This document shows positions 1 to 10,165 of a stretch of 64,000 nt of DNA, in pieces. A program made the position numbers and the translations under genes. The DNA comes from Neonectria sp. B-13. Its lineage: Eukaryota > Ascomycota > Sordariomycetes > Hypocreales > Nectriaceae. The notes under the pieces were generated by a model. That model did no database searches, was not told the origin of the DNA, and saw only the letters and a program-made list of their open reading frames with translations. Every line of letters starts with the position of its first letter. Within the stretch, counting starts at the first letter, position 1. Location of the stretch: positions 62,001 to 126,000 of the forward strand of contig NOKP01000028.1 of assembly GCA_002682825.1 (NCBI GenBank). The letters are read 5' to 3'.

Positions 1-960
1 GAAGCAATCGAGGCCTCGAGCTTTCCTTTTCGTGACGTAATCATGGCAAAGGTTAACGTTACGCGGAGATTACTGTAATAAAGAGTTTCGGGTCTCACGG
101 AGTGAACCGACGTGGCGCATCAGAGCAAGACTTATTGGGCAACAAAACTGGTCATATTCAATGCCTTGCGATGAAGATGACCCTCGGCTTCCAGCTCATC
201 CAACAACGTGCACGGATCAGTTCGTTGCATTTCATCGAATTACAGGAGAGGCAAACCGGTCGCGGTTTGTGCAAAACAGCCTTAAGTAATAAAGCTTGAA
301 GTAGTCGATTTCAATTTTCAAAGCTTGACTTCAAAAGTCTAAGGTTTTATTAGATATAGGTTACAAATCTTAGGTATTAAGAATAAGATAAAATAGCAGT
401 CAATCAATATGGCTTACAGTAGGGCTAAAATAAGCGCTTATTAAGTTATACAAAAGGGCAATTGTTTCAACTGTTGATATTATCCTATGTCTTACCCTAG
501 AATGTCTTACTAAGGGAGTAGTCAAGGAGTATAAAGGCTAGGAAAGAGAGAAATGAAGGGTTTATTGAGATATTCCATTGTGAAGAATAGATCTTATCAT
601 TAGATAATAACCTCCCTCCTTAGGCAGCATTCTATTTTACCTCTCCTTAAAAATCTAGCTAGACTAGAATTAGCATTTGCCCATCTATCATTGGATTACG
701 ATGGAAGGGGTCAAGACAGTTGCGAATCAACTCAAGGCGCAGTGGGAGCTTTGGACCGGGCAGGAGGTGTTAGATTCGGTAAAGAGGAGGGCTTTTACGC
801 TACTTAAAGGTATGGCACGGGCTGACAAGATCATCACACCCGATTTGTAAATGAAACGGAAGGGCGAGAACTGGATGTACTTGAGGATACTAAGACGTCT
901 GGACTTGAAGATTGTAGCATAGCAATACGTCAATAGTTGCCTTGCTGACTCAGAGACCTT
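1..960. other. Gene-poor, partly AT-rich flank
   Basis: No supportable gene is seen here. Positions of roughly 300-660 are AT-rich and full of stop codons in all frames, as in decayed repeats. A 49-codon open frame on the plus strand (701-850) reads protein-like, with VKRRAFTLLKGMARAD in it, but has no recognised family and no continuation, so it is at most a remnant. Confidence 0.5.
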
Positions 961-1368
961 TCACAGCTCTTCTCTGTCTACTTCTGGAATGTCCTTAGAT
1001 GCCAGGTCTATAATAATCTGAATTACTTCAGGATGCCCGTCTTCACTGCTAGACCTCTGATAAAATGGCAGAGCCTCAAAGTATTGCACCGGTGTATTAA
1101 CCCTGTACTCGATTGCATCTTCCTCAATACACTCAAGTACGGTTAACCTCCCCCTATCAAGGTAGCCGTCGTCCACAGCCCCAGTAATATGATAGCGTGC
1201 CCAGACAGCGTCGCCAAACCTGCTATCAAGAACAGAATCAACATATCTAGTAGCCCAAGGTTCAATTAATGGCATGATAGAGGTTCTGTTGAGCACATCA
1301 TTGAGGGAAATGTCTAAGAACAACTGCTCCACGAGCTGAGAGTAATCGATACTCAAAGCTACACTCAT
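961..1368 (-). CDS. Truncated paralog of the 2679-3452 secreted-protein family
   Basis: A 135-residue single-exon frame. Its body aligns clearly with residues about 28-145 of the divergent gene at 2679-3452: both carry a LFLD-S-DVL block, a W-A-YV-VL--R-GDA-WARYHITG block, a TVL--I-EDA-EY-VN block, a Y--SS--DGH block and a final KDI. It lacks the paralog's hydrophobic N-terminus, starting with only a short MSVALSIDY lead, and stops just after KDI, so the Cys-rich C-terminal half is missing. It is therefore either a cytosolic short version or a truncated, possibly non-functional copy. The pair is divergently arranged around a 1.3 kb spacer. Function unknown; the homology to the neighbour is direct, the truncation interpretation is inference. 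Confidence 0.6.
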   Translation of the reverse strand: MSVALSIDYSQLVEQLFLDISLNDVLNRTSIMPLIEPWATRYVDSVLDSRFGDAVWARYHITGAVDDGYLDRGRLTVLECIEEDAIEYRVNTPVQYFEALPFYQRSSSEDGHPEVIQIIIDLASKDIPEVDREEL

Positions 1369-2585
1369 GGTAACTGTTCAACGTTAAAATTGATGATCAG
1401 TCAGAGACTGCATAGGGTGAGGGTTGACATGCCTGGGTCTTGCAGAGCTGGAAACAGAGGATGAATGGGGGAAATGGTAGGGGCACAGTGATGAGTGCAA
1501 GAGAAGATAGCGGAGTGAAGGCGGGGAATCCCCATGCTCCGTCTTTATAGATGTGTATCGACGATGAAAAGAGGCGGCGTCATTAGGCATCAATCCGATA
1601 GCGGCAGACGACGGAAGCAGCGGCCCGATCCATGCGCACGTCTTAAGCTGACAGGTGCAGCACTGCAGACATCGAACGATGATGTTGGGTCTTTCGTGAA
1701 TGCGAGTTGCCGTTCTTCCGGGTCTCGACCACAACTGGAGTTTGTTCCTTAGCCCCACGCAACTACAGTAGCTCGCCACGTTGAATTAGAATGCATTTTG
1801 TGGAGATGTTCTGGACTATGTTCCAAGATGAACTGGAGCCAACACAGATGTGCTGGCTTCCGTTCATTCCTGGCGCGCCCGAAGCTCTCGCTGCACGCCA
1901 CCCATCTGAATGGCAGTGCAAGAATGCAGCCGTTGTTGATTGCTATAAAGCCCGTCCATCGGCTTGTCCGTCTGACCCGAATCCCTTCTCAATACGGTTT
2001 TGCGGGGACCTTCTATCCACGTTTGTGACATGCCGTTAATCGCGGGATGGATTTACATATACCCAAACCTTTCTCTCCACTTCGATCCACCTTTGAACTC
2101 GACAGAGTTGGTCTTCCCACTTCTTTTGATGCATTTGAGCAGGCAAAAGCAAGCACCAGCTACCTCGCCTAGGACCAACGTGGGCAGTCAACCTGAATAA
2201 CTAACAGCCAACAACTAACGGCCGACAACTAACGACCAACGACCAACGGCCAACCAATCAACTAACCTGCAGTTCAGCCATCAACTGACGGGCCTGGTGA
2301 CAGTGCAAGGGTATTGCCGAGCAACCGATTAACCGCCCATGTTCTGCAACGGAGCCAGCTCCTCGAGTCTCCTTCAGGTGGCCATGTCTTAGGGTGGATG
2401 CATCGTCTATTGATGCATCCTTTGCCAATCATCCGTGTTGGGCAACTTGAACGGGGAACACGACATCGATCCTCAGCAGATTCTGGTGGGTATTGAGCGC
2501 GATCAAATCCTTCCGCCCGTCGAGGCTTCAGGTTGGGCAGAAACAACTATTGGCTTTGCATATAGACATGAAACGAGACTGGCAG
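1369..2585. other. Divergent intergenic region with short CAACTAACG-like repeats
   Basis: This spacer separates the two divergent paralogs. Open frames in it look random. Positions about 2205-2270 hold a degenerate run of short direct repeats of the type caactaacggcc/caacgaccaacggcc. No other structure was seen. Confidence 0.5.
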
Positions 2586-2591
2586 TATAAA
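2586..2591 (+). promoter_or_regulatory. TATA box candidate
   Basis: TATAAA lies 93 nt upstream of the preferred ATG at 2679, a normal distance for a fungal promoter. Motif match only. Confidence 0.4.
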
Positions 2592-2678
2592 GAGGTAGTC
2601 AGTTCAGTCGTATAGATGGACTTTACACTCAGATTACCCTTCTCACCAACGCCTCATCGCCAATTCATCATTTCAAAT

Positions 2679-3452
2679 ATGGCCAATCGACACACATTCA
2701 TCTACATCATTTTCATTTTTGTCAAGTTTATATGTGCTGCTGCGCATGTAAACTACACAGCATTGCCCGAACATCTCTTCCTTGATTTTTCTTTGCAAGA
2801 TGTACTCGACAACTCCTTCCCCTTCGTCAAACCTTGGGCTGGCGAATACGTTAACGCTGTCCTCGAAGGGAGGTATGGCGACGCCATTTGGGCCCGCTAT
2901 CATATAACGGGACAAGTACTTGCGAATGGAACTTTTGGCGGTACTGATTTGACTGTACTTGACAGCATCAAGGAAGATGCTGTAGAGTACAAGGTTAACG
3001 TGCCCGAGCTATTTGCGGAGGCTCTATCGTTTTACGCCAAGTCAAGCAAAAAGGATGGGCACGCCCACGTCCTCGAGATGATATCAAACATCAGTCTGAA
3101 AGACATTTCGACCTTTCAGGAACGCGCGATATATTCCACCCAATGTAGCGAAGCTTGGCTTGCCATCCAGGAGGACTGCATCTATCTCCTCAACCACATG
3201 TGGCAGGGAAAGCTCGAAATCGGTAATCAGAGAGCTGTTTCCATCCATGGAACTTGTCACCTCAGGATTGGACCGCACAGCCACGGCGGCGAGCTGACGT
3301 TTTACGCTGCTCACGCCATTGGTAAACTGATTGAAGAAGACTGTACACGGAAGTTTCGATGTTGCGCAGATGAGTTGATCTCGGGTAGTTCGCCGGAGAA
3401 TAGAAGCCATCGCAAGATTTGCCTTAGCAATAAGCCTTCAGGTTGTTCATAG
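2679..3452 (+). CDS. Small secreted Cys-rich protein, WD-like-domain type (tentative)
   Basis: An uninterrupted frame begins at 2616, but the ATG at 2679 is preferred because it gives a clean signal sequence, MANRHTFIYIIFIFVKFICA, ahead of AAH; the product is then 257 residues. The N-terminal half is the block shared with the paralog at 961-1368. The C-terminal half has a Cys pattern, C-x10-C then C near TCHLRIG, then C and a CC pair before ADEL. This recalls fungal small secreted proteins with a C..A...DC..L signature and a central C-x-(I/W) strand, which I associate tentatively with the WD-like domain family. No enzymatic motif is visible. It could be an effector-like or cell-wall protein. 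The gene appears intact; a fused two-part layout (unique N-half plus Cys-rich C-half) is notable. Confidence 0.6.
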   Translation: MANRHTFIYIIFIFVKFICAAAHVNYTALPEHLFLDFSLQDVLDNSFPFVKPWAGEYVNAVLEGRYGDAIWARYHITGQVLANGTFGGTDLTVLDSIKEDAVEYKVNVPELFAEALSFYAKSSKKDGHAHVLEMISNISLKDISTFQERAIYSTQCSEAWLAIQEDCIYLLNHMWQGKLEIGNQRAVSIHGTCHLRIGPHSHGGELTFYAAHAIGKLIEEDCTRKFRCCADELISGSSPENRSHRKICLSNKPSGCS

Positions 3453-4739
3453 GTGGTGTCTGTGTGGTGCCCATGCGGCTTGGACTCATCGAAAGGCCGG
3501 TGCGGGACATGCTAGAACTTGTTGGTTTTTTGTATCTCTAGAGGTTTTTCCAATGAGAGAGTTTTGTATCCGTCGTCTCCAGCTAATGTGACCCCGAATA
3601 CACTGCTGGCGGGTGTTGTGTTAACTGAGCTGTGCTTCGGCTGTGTGATTCCTATAAACATTCGGCACTTGACGCCATTATGACAAGAGTGTAAGAATCA
3701 TTCCACTTATATAAAGCGAGACTAAGCTTCGTTGCTCGAGCATAGATTGTCTTTATAGTGGAAGACATAATTGCTCAGTAGGGCAGAAGGGAGTGTTCTA
3801 ACAAAGGGAAGATCTATATAACTCTCTAACTTATTAGCCCGCGTCAATCCTGACACCGAGTTATTAGTTGTTAGAATTAGGAGTAATCCATCATTTTCTA
3901 GGATCTTCGAGTCCCTAGTTCCGTATCTCGAGCTTGGTTATGTCGTCCCGTTGTCTCATATTGTCTTCATCTCGTAACCTAGACCCATGCCGACTTTTCA
4001 AGTGCCGTTGTCTTTCCAGCTAGCAGACAGACAGACCATAATGGCAATGGCGTAATGTGCCTCATATATGATCATGTATTCACTTCTCATATCTTTCTAC
4101 TCGATTTGCTCGCATCATGTCAACGTACATCCCTGATGTGCCGCAAACTTCAAAAGCGCCCTGATCATTATCTGCTAAAGTGGAGGCGAGGACGTCCCTC
4201 GGACGATGGGGAGAAGCAGAAGGCTTGAAGGGCCTCATGGTCTTCCTGCCTAGTCCTGCAAGCGATTTTATAACTGGAGAAAGTATTGTCATTGATAGAG
4301 GTGTAATAGACCAGTGAGGTCTAAAGGTTCTTAGGGTGGGTACATCCCGAGTATATTGACTCTGTTGAACAAAAGAAGAAGCTGTCTTTCGAGTGCATAT
4401 TTACAAAATTGAAGTCTCTGCTATTGACTTCTGATTTTCTCGGTACGATTTTGTAGGGGGAGAAGAAAAAAGTCAAGAAACCGAGAGCATTACGGGAAGT
4501 TCTTCCTCGCCAAGCCAGAAGGGCGGAAAATGACCCTTCTGGACCCGGAAGTCGGAACACAGCGATCATATCCGCCCACACTACGTACGAACAGATGCAA
4601 GCTTTATCCCCAGGCTTGTCTTGATTATCCTAACCGATAATCCTATTTCTTTTTCGGGCCCATCTTGCTGCAGCCGACCATCAGCATTATAACCCCGCCT
4701 CCTCCCCATCAACCATCGCCAGCCATTGACAACCTCACG
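3453..4739. other. Intergenic, no gene supported
   Basis: Open frames on the minus strand at 4080-4292 and 4321-4581 have no recognisable family and look like chance frames. Nothing else is supported. Confidence 0.4.
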
Positions 4740-5117
4740 AGATCTTCGCAAACAGGCAAGACAAACATGCCGCCAAGCTTTCCAAAAGAGGCATCCCTTT
4801 TCTGATTGGGATGCGATGCGCCGGCAAGTCCTCGCTCGCCTCCATAGCTGCCAAAGCCCTTCATTGGAAAGTCGTCGACGAGAAACTGCAATTTCAGAAG
4901 GTTACTGGGTATTCGGTGGGCGGGTATATCGACATGTATGGCGTCAAGGCCTACTGTGCCCGCGAGGCTCTCATCCTCAAATCCATACTGGCAGAGAATC
5001 AACGCTGTCGCATCATTGTTTGTAGTTCTTCTTGCGTGGAAACGCAGGCAGGTTGCGATCTTCTGCGTTAATACCTCTCTGTAGTCCCTGTTGTCCACGT
5101 CATAAGTAATCTTTAGC
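4740..5117 (+). pseudogene. Shikimate-kinase-like (QutR/AROM-type) gene relic
   Basis: The plus strand encodes a P-loop, LIGMRCAGKSSLAS, directly followed by the expected Walker-A helix, a VVD strand and a G..V..YI...GV.A.....E..IL.S.LAE block, then SSCVETQAGCDLL where shikimate kinases and the kinase-like part of fungal quinate repressors (QutR/QA-1S) and AROM have a GGG-x-VET--GR--L motif. The frame hits TAA at 5069-5071, yet continues in the same frame with YLSVVPVVHVI, which fits the family, so the stop is a nonsense mutation. No start codon, the Gly-rich motif is degraded, and the flanking QutR or AROM domains are absent. It is a fragment, not a working gene. Whether it came from a quinate-cluster repressor is inference. 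Confidence 0.65.
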
Positions 5118-5488
5118 CAGTTCGACCTCTAAACAGCCAGCCAAAAACCGGGTAGCTCGGATAAACACGCGCCCTGACAAATCAATCTCGTTGATCCGGA
5201 ACAAATCCCTGGTTGCCGGACATTGGAATCTTGTGTCACAGTTACGTCTGGATCCTGGTCCGCCAAAGCCAATGCGACCTGCTCCGCGAACGATGTACCC
5301 CGGGCATTCAGCGTCGCCTCGAATCGAGATTTAGAAAAGAAAAGTTTCCTAGCTCTTCTACATCCGCTAGAACACTCTGTAGAGTCTTGGCGAACATAAT
5401 ATCATCTCCAATTTCCCAACCGTCTTTCTTCCTTAGCTTTCTAACCTTACCATTCGGTAGTCGATATCCCCCCTCACAGTCAGAATGA

Positions 5489-6530
5489 TCCGCCCCAAAA
5501 CCTTTTGATGGTCTTGTTGCCCTCGTCACCGGTGGCGGCAGTGGTAAGAATGGAGTCCCCGCCTATATATTACCTCGCTGGTAGGCTAACATTGTCCTGA
5601 GGCTTTGAAGAGGGCATTACCCAACTCTTCACCAAGGAAGGCGCCAAGGTTCTCATCCTTGATATTGACCAACGCGGGGCGAGCGACAAGTACACTCAAC
5701 GGCGCTAAATCATACTTTTCACTAGCCCCATCTCAAGGGTGACAAATGAGATTAAGACGGCTAGCCTTGATGCCACACTCTTGAAGACTAATGTCACCAA
5801 GGCAAGCGATTGGGAATCCGTAGTTGATCAGGCCATCGCTCAATTTGGCAAAATCGACATTCTGGTCAACAATGTAGTATGAACCTATCGTCGAAAGGAC
5901 TCACTAAGTGTGCCAGAGGCCGAGTACGATTGTAGGGGGCCCCCTCTTTAGTTTACAATGGCAACCGAAAGTCAGAAATCTGCGGCTTCAAAAGGAGCAA
6001 GGAAGAGCACATTTCGAAAGAAAGAGCCGGCTGTTAATGTATCACAAGATTAAGTTATCTTCGATACCAACGTGAAGAGCATCTACCATTCTGTCAACGC
6101 GACAATGCCACACTTCCTCAAGCAAGGCAACGGTAGCATCATTAATATCTCCTCATGCGTTACTTCCAAGCCAACTTCCGGACTTCTTTACTACAATGCT
6201 ACCAAGGGAGCTGTGGACTTACTAACTCGCGGCCTGGTGGCCGAGTATTCAAGTGGTGGAATCCGTGTCAATGACATCTCGCCCTCTCTGGGCAACACTG
6301 CGTTGGTATCTGAATTTGTGGGCGAAGAATTCACGAAGGACATGGCCAAGGCGCAAGCCACTGAAGCTCCAGTCAGGCGTATGGTAACACCAATGGATAT
6401 TGCTAAGGGTTGTCTATACTTCGCTTCTCCTTTCTTCAATGACTTTCTTGCCCATGTCGACCGAGACAACCCTGGTAATATATGCTTTGTAGTGGAGGGA
6501 TGCTTAGAGTGGATGGTGGCTAATACGTAA
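5489..6530 (+). pseudogene. Short-chain dehydrogenase/reductase with an in-frame stop
   Basis: Four exon-like blocks join cleanly across three introns (about 5544-5601, 5690-5737, 5932-6054) into a classical SDR. The order is VALVTGGGSGFEEGI (cofactor-binding glycine motif), VLILDID (the acidic residue suggests NAD preference), FGKIDILVNN, an NISSC strand with the catalytic Ser, the YNATK active-site Tyr/Lys, and a C-terminal tail that loses the usual VDGG ending. Against function: the block after ILVNN reads through TGA at 5880-5882, and upstream of FDGLVA the frame reaches a TGA at 5486-5488 with no ATG. The third intron, 123 nt, is unusually long for this locus. Substrate unknown. It is most likely a recent pseudogene; a missing 5' exon or a sequence error could in principle rescue part of it. 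Confidence 0.7.
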
Positions 6531-6537
6531 GTTCTGA

Positions 6538-7331
6538 CAAACAGAGGCATGCCAGTGCTAGAAACTGAGTTTCTAATTAATGTCGCAGTGTTAAACTGGG
6601 AGATACAATGATCCGGTTTCATGGTGCTGATATTATTCCCATATGGTTGTCAGCTAAATTTGGCGTCAACCAGTGAATCAAGACAAACGGTTACCCATTA
6701 AGTTTCATTCGCCTCATTCAATCGAGGGTCAAGCTCTGGAGGTGGACATTCTTTTGGGCACGTAGGAGAGCGGGGTTGCCGATGTCCGGGGTGAAGGATT
6801 GCTGCAATTGCTCATTACATTTCCAGTCATTCACATGGGCACAGCTCTTCGTGTCAACGATATTCTGTGTCGTTGTATCCCATCTACTTGATTCTCTTGA
6901 CAGCGTATCGTTTTTCGCAACATAATAAACGTGCATCTATCTCCGGTGTCAAAGCAGTCAATCGAGGTTTTGTGTATATGATATTGCCCGTTACTTCGCT
7001 CTTTGTTGTTACAAAATTTTCCGCGGGGTAGAGACTGCCTGTATACCGTCCTCGGCGAAACCAGTACTGACATGCATGTCTTGGCAGTAACATAACTCGC
7101 CCTGGCCTCAACGACTGGATCAGAATGAATCCCAAAATAGCGAGATGCGGATGGCGAAAGCCCTGCTCGTTTGAGGCTGGAGGCCGCCCAGAAGCCAGGT
7201 TCCGCACCAACATACCTCCCTTCTTTCATGTCTTTCGATCGGATGATCTTCTTATTACCAACCTAATGCTTGAATGACATCTGGAATACTCCGCGACCAC
7301 TACATTGTTCGAATATAACAGCTCTCTAACA
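6538..7331. other. Intergenic, no gene supported
   Basis: Overlapping minus-strand frames between 6718 and 7229 lack family features and conflict with each other, so none is called. Confidence 0.4.
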
Positions 7332-8020
7332 ATGGCCGAACCATTTAGCATTGTATCCGGGGCTGTCGGCATTTCCTCTGCCTTTTCTACTTGTGTCGAG
7401 GCCTTCAGATACATTCGGCTTCGTCGTCGTTTTGGCGCAGACTACCAGACAAGGTACCTCAAGCTCACCCTGCTTCAGCTCCGACTCTCCCGGTGGGGAC
7501 AGACTGTCTGCGTTTAAAACAACCCTCAACTTGACAATCCATCTTCGACCTAATCTGAGCTGCACGCAGCGAAGAAAGTCCATTTGCAGATTCTCAAGCT
7601 TTTCGAACACAGCAACAGGATTTCTCGAAATTTCAGCAGTGAGGCCAGTGATGGTAGCACCGAACCATGTACTATAGACTCTTATAGGGACGTCACTGCG
7701 CTTTCGGTGAACAATAGGATGCGCGATGTCGCTGAAAACGAAACGACAGCGATCCGCAAGCCTCTTGAAACTTACAAGCTGGTCTATTCACTATTGCACT
7801 GACTTCAGAGTGTTGTGAACGGCTTTTTTCTTTTTTCCGCCAGCTACATAGGATTAACTCGCGACATTAGAGGCTACAGGGTGTCGATGATGCTCTTTGC
7901 CATGCAGTGAACAACACAACCGGTCATAAGTACAAGAACATCAAGATTGACGCGGGCACGGACAGAGAAACAATAAATGGGAATCTCTACTTAAACGATT
8001 ATAAAGGCAGCTATGGATGA
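7332..8020 (+). pseudogene. HeLo-domain (HET-S/LOP-B-like) gene relic with a C-terminal HRAM-like amyloid motif
   Basis: From the ATG at 7332 the sequence reads MAEPFSIVSGAVGIS, then a CVE-F-YI--RR-FG-DYQT--LKL--L-LRLSRWG block, the N-terminal signature of the HeLo domain of HET-S/s-type programmed-cell-death effectors. The same frame continues past TAA at 7515-7517 and TAA at 7551-7553 into a LQILKLFE helix, ending at TGA 7800-7802 followed by VVNGFFLF, the expected last HeLo helix. After a frame change, 7907-8017 encodes TGHKYKNIKI then INGNLYLNDYKGSYG, matching in layout the HET-s-related amyloid motifs: polar, Gly/Asn-rich, with a GN turn and an aromatic C-terminal tip. It is interrupted by TGA at 8018-8020 where a Trp would fit. 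Such proteins are membrane-permeabilising effectors activated by NLR partners carrying the same motif; no NLR gene is seen nearby. Decayed: at least three stops and one frame change. Confidence 0.75.
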
Positions 8021-8734
8021 GGGGTGTTGCATTCATATGAGAATGAGTCTTGAATAGCAATCGGTATGGGGGGGAAGATTCCTTTTCAAGGAAATAACGG
8101 TAGAATATGATTGTCAAAGATATACTTGGGTAGGATCTAATTGCATTTCAGCATATTCTTCTGTATACGTGTATAACATGATATCCTTGGGGCGGACTTT
8201 GGAGTTGCTGAATGGAAAAGGCATAGACAAAGGTTGCCATCCTTCACATCATACGACCAAATATGCATCAAATTGCAGAACTAATGCGTCAATAGAGGAA
8301 GATGCGGTGCTTAGAAGGAGATAGTGCTAACATGCCGACTGAAGTCGTAAAGCTTACCAATTTTAGCAGATAGTCCAGGTGGCGCACGATTCGGGACTCG
8401 GGGAATGCCGAGGCTTGGGTCTCGGGGAATGCCAAGACTCCGACGACCAACCAGGGGTCAAGATTATCAGTATCCATCCGTCCTTTGATATCACCAAGCT
8501 TCCACAACCAATGGCATATGCTACGTGCATCGCTTGCTTATGAAGCTACACTTGACCCGTATTGCGACATTCACTGCCTGGACTACATCAGGTCGAAAGA
8601 GTATTTAATGGTTGCATTGTCGCCTCCAATCTGGCTGATCATCTACACCTGATCATCAGACCACAGGACATCTACAAGCACCAAAAGGAAACTTCGAACA
8701 ACTCCTTCTTCATCAATCATCTAAACAACACATC
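8021..8734. other. Intergenic promoter region of the reductase gene
   Basis: This stretch holds no supportable gene. It carries the TCGG-N6-CCGA element at 8398-8411 described separately, and a pyrimidine/adenine-rich leader (about 8680-8734) immediately before the next ATG. Confidence 0.5.
8398..8435. promoter_or_regulatory. TCGG-N6-CCGA palindrome plus imperfect second copy
   Basis: TCGG-GGAATG-CCGA (8398-8411) is an inverted repeat with 6-nt spacing. The same 14 nt recurs at 8422-8435 as TCGG-GGAATG-CCAA, a direct repeat 24 nt downstream. CGG-N6-CCG is the classical geometry for dimeric Zn2Cys6 activators, and TCGG-N6-CCGA is the established site type for the purine-utilisation activator UaY and yeast Ppr1. 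It lies about 330 nt upstream of the reductase ATG at 8735. Binding is inferred from geometry only. Confidence 0.45.
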
Positions 8735-9760
8735 ATGTCTCATCTCGCAGCGGTCGCTCCCGCCCCCAAGGCACCCCTCGAGGTCCAGGAGATCGAAACA
8801 CCGCAGCCTGGGCCCCATGAGCTCCTCGTGAAGAACGAGCTCATTGCACTCCAGCCAATTGATGCCAAAATAGCTCGAGTCGCGATGCTTCCCATTCCGT
8901 ACCCAGCTATTTTCGGCAGCTCGTTTGCCGGCACTGTCATCGGAGTCGGCGCCAACGTCACCGGCTTTGATGTCGGCGACAAGGTCGTTGGAGTCAAGAC
9001 TGCCGGGGCCGCCAAGAACAAGTACAGCGCCTTTCAGAGATCTGTCATCTCCCGCGAGGTTACGACTACCAAGCTCCCGAGCGATACCGCCCTCGACACT
9101 GCGGTTCGCCTGGTGGGCAACTTGGCCACCGTCTCAGCCCTGTTCAACGCGACCTTGAAGTTGACAAGGCCCGATCCCCAGAATACGGCGCAGCCCCAAG
9201 GCAAGAAGATCTTGATATACGGAGGTACATCCAGCATCGGTAGTCTATCGGTCCAGTACCTGAAGCAAGCTGGTTACGACGTTGTCACGACAACCTCGCC
9301 TCGACATGAGGCGTTTGTATCCCGTCTCGGCGCCTCTCGGATCATCGATCACACCCAGTCCTTCGAGGCAACTGTCAAAGAGCTCATTGCAGCGGGTCCT
9401 TACGACATTGTTGTTGATACCATCTCGAGTGCGGAGACAATCAAGCTCATCGCAGAGGTTCTTGCAGCGCAAGGAGGAGGAAATGTTTATGCACTCCAGC
9501 CCGCGTTCGCCCCCGAGACCCTCCCTGACGGTGTCACTCGCGTCTTCGAGGGCTGGTCTCTACTGCTAGCCAAGGCAGAGCATGCAGAGTTGCTCGAGTG
9601 GACTTTTGGCACCTACTTTCCCCAGGCACTTGCCAAAGAAAGTCTGATTCCAGTCCCCGGGAGAAAGATTACCGGCGGACTGGCTGGGTTGGATTATGCA
9701 TTGGACGTACTAATTAAGGGAGTTAGCAGTGAGAAGTTGATTGTAAACCCGTGGGAATAA
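8735..9760 (+). CDS. Zinc-type medium-chain dehydrogenase/reductase (quinone/enoyl reductase-like)
   Basis: A 341-residue intron-less protein of full family length. Residues 1-130 form the GroES-like fold: the LLVKNELIALQPID strand, IFGSSFAGTVIGVGANV, then GDKVVGV. Residues about 160-300 form the Rossmann half, with the nucleotide loop ILIYGGTSSIGSLSVQYLKQAGYDVV and YDIVVDTIS. The Cys/His ligands of zinc alcohol dehydrogenases are absent, so it is a zinc-independent NADPH reductase of the type that includes fungal trans-acting enoyl reductases (ToxD/LovC-like) and quinone oxidoreductases. No polyketide synthase is in the window, so a stand-alone role is likelier. The gene is intact, GC-rich in codon third positions, and stands between a relic and an AT-rich patch; the upstream TCGG-N6-CCGA element may control it. 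Confidence 0.85.
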   Translation: MSHLAAVAPAPKAPLEVQEIETPQPGPHELLVKNELIALQPIDAKIARVAMLPIPYPAIFGSSFAGTVIGVGANVTGFDVGDKVVGVKTAGAAKNKYSAFQRSVISREVTTTKLPSDTALDTAVRLVGNLATVSALFNATLKLTRPDPQNTAQPQGKKILIYGGTSSIGSLSVQYLKQAGYDVVTTTSPRHEAFVSRLGASRIIDHTQSFEATVKELIAAGPYDIVVDTISSAETIKLIAEVLAAQGGGNVYALQPAFAPETLPDGVTRVFEGWSLLLAKAEHAELLEWTFGTYFPQALAKESLIPVPGRKITGGLAGLDYALDVLIKGVSSEKLIVNPWE

Positions 9761-10165
9761 AGGTTCAATATATATAGTATTATTATAAGGTTTATATTGC
9801 TTTATAGCTAGATTTTACTTGGAGTAAATTATACTGGAAAAATAGGTCTAAAGGTAGGATATATTCTCTTTTAAAATAGGGCCTTTTTGTATATAATCTA
9901 AATCTTCTAAGATGTTAGATTTCGTGAGAAGATATGGTATATAGACCTAGGCAACGCCTACCTAAACAATCCCATAACAGGTAGTATTCCAGCGCGCCCT
10001 TGAGTAACCCCCCGCATGCTGTTTACTCACCTTATTCTATCTTCTTGCCTGTTCTCAACTGAGACGCAGTAGCGATCATGTTGCCTAATTGAGTAGGAGC
10101 ACTACGCCACTCCAGAGGAGCACGAGTCAATATGCTTGACTACGCTTCCCTAGCCACCCAATACC
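9761..10165. other. AT-rich intergenic stretch
   Basis: The first 200 nt after the reductase stop are strongly AT-rich with TATATA runs. No gene is seen. This is the shared 3' region of the reductase and the convergently placed transporter. Confidence 0.5.

Noticed and set aside
1384..1779. 131-codon minus-strand frame upstream of the truncated paralog
   Set aside because: Composition is random-like and it fits no exon of the paralog family.
4709..5098. 129-codon minus-strand frame
   Set aside because: The plus strand holds a P-loop and the shikimate-kinase block order; the minus frame is the complement of that relic.
7332..9760. HeLo relic and reductase as one functional unit
   Set aside because: The reductase is a common stand-alone family with its own promoter and no known link to HeLo effectors.
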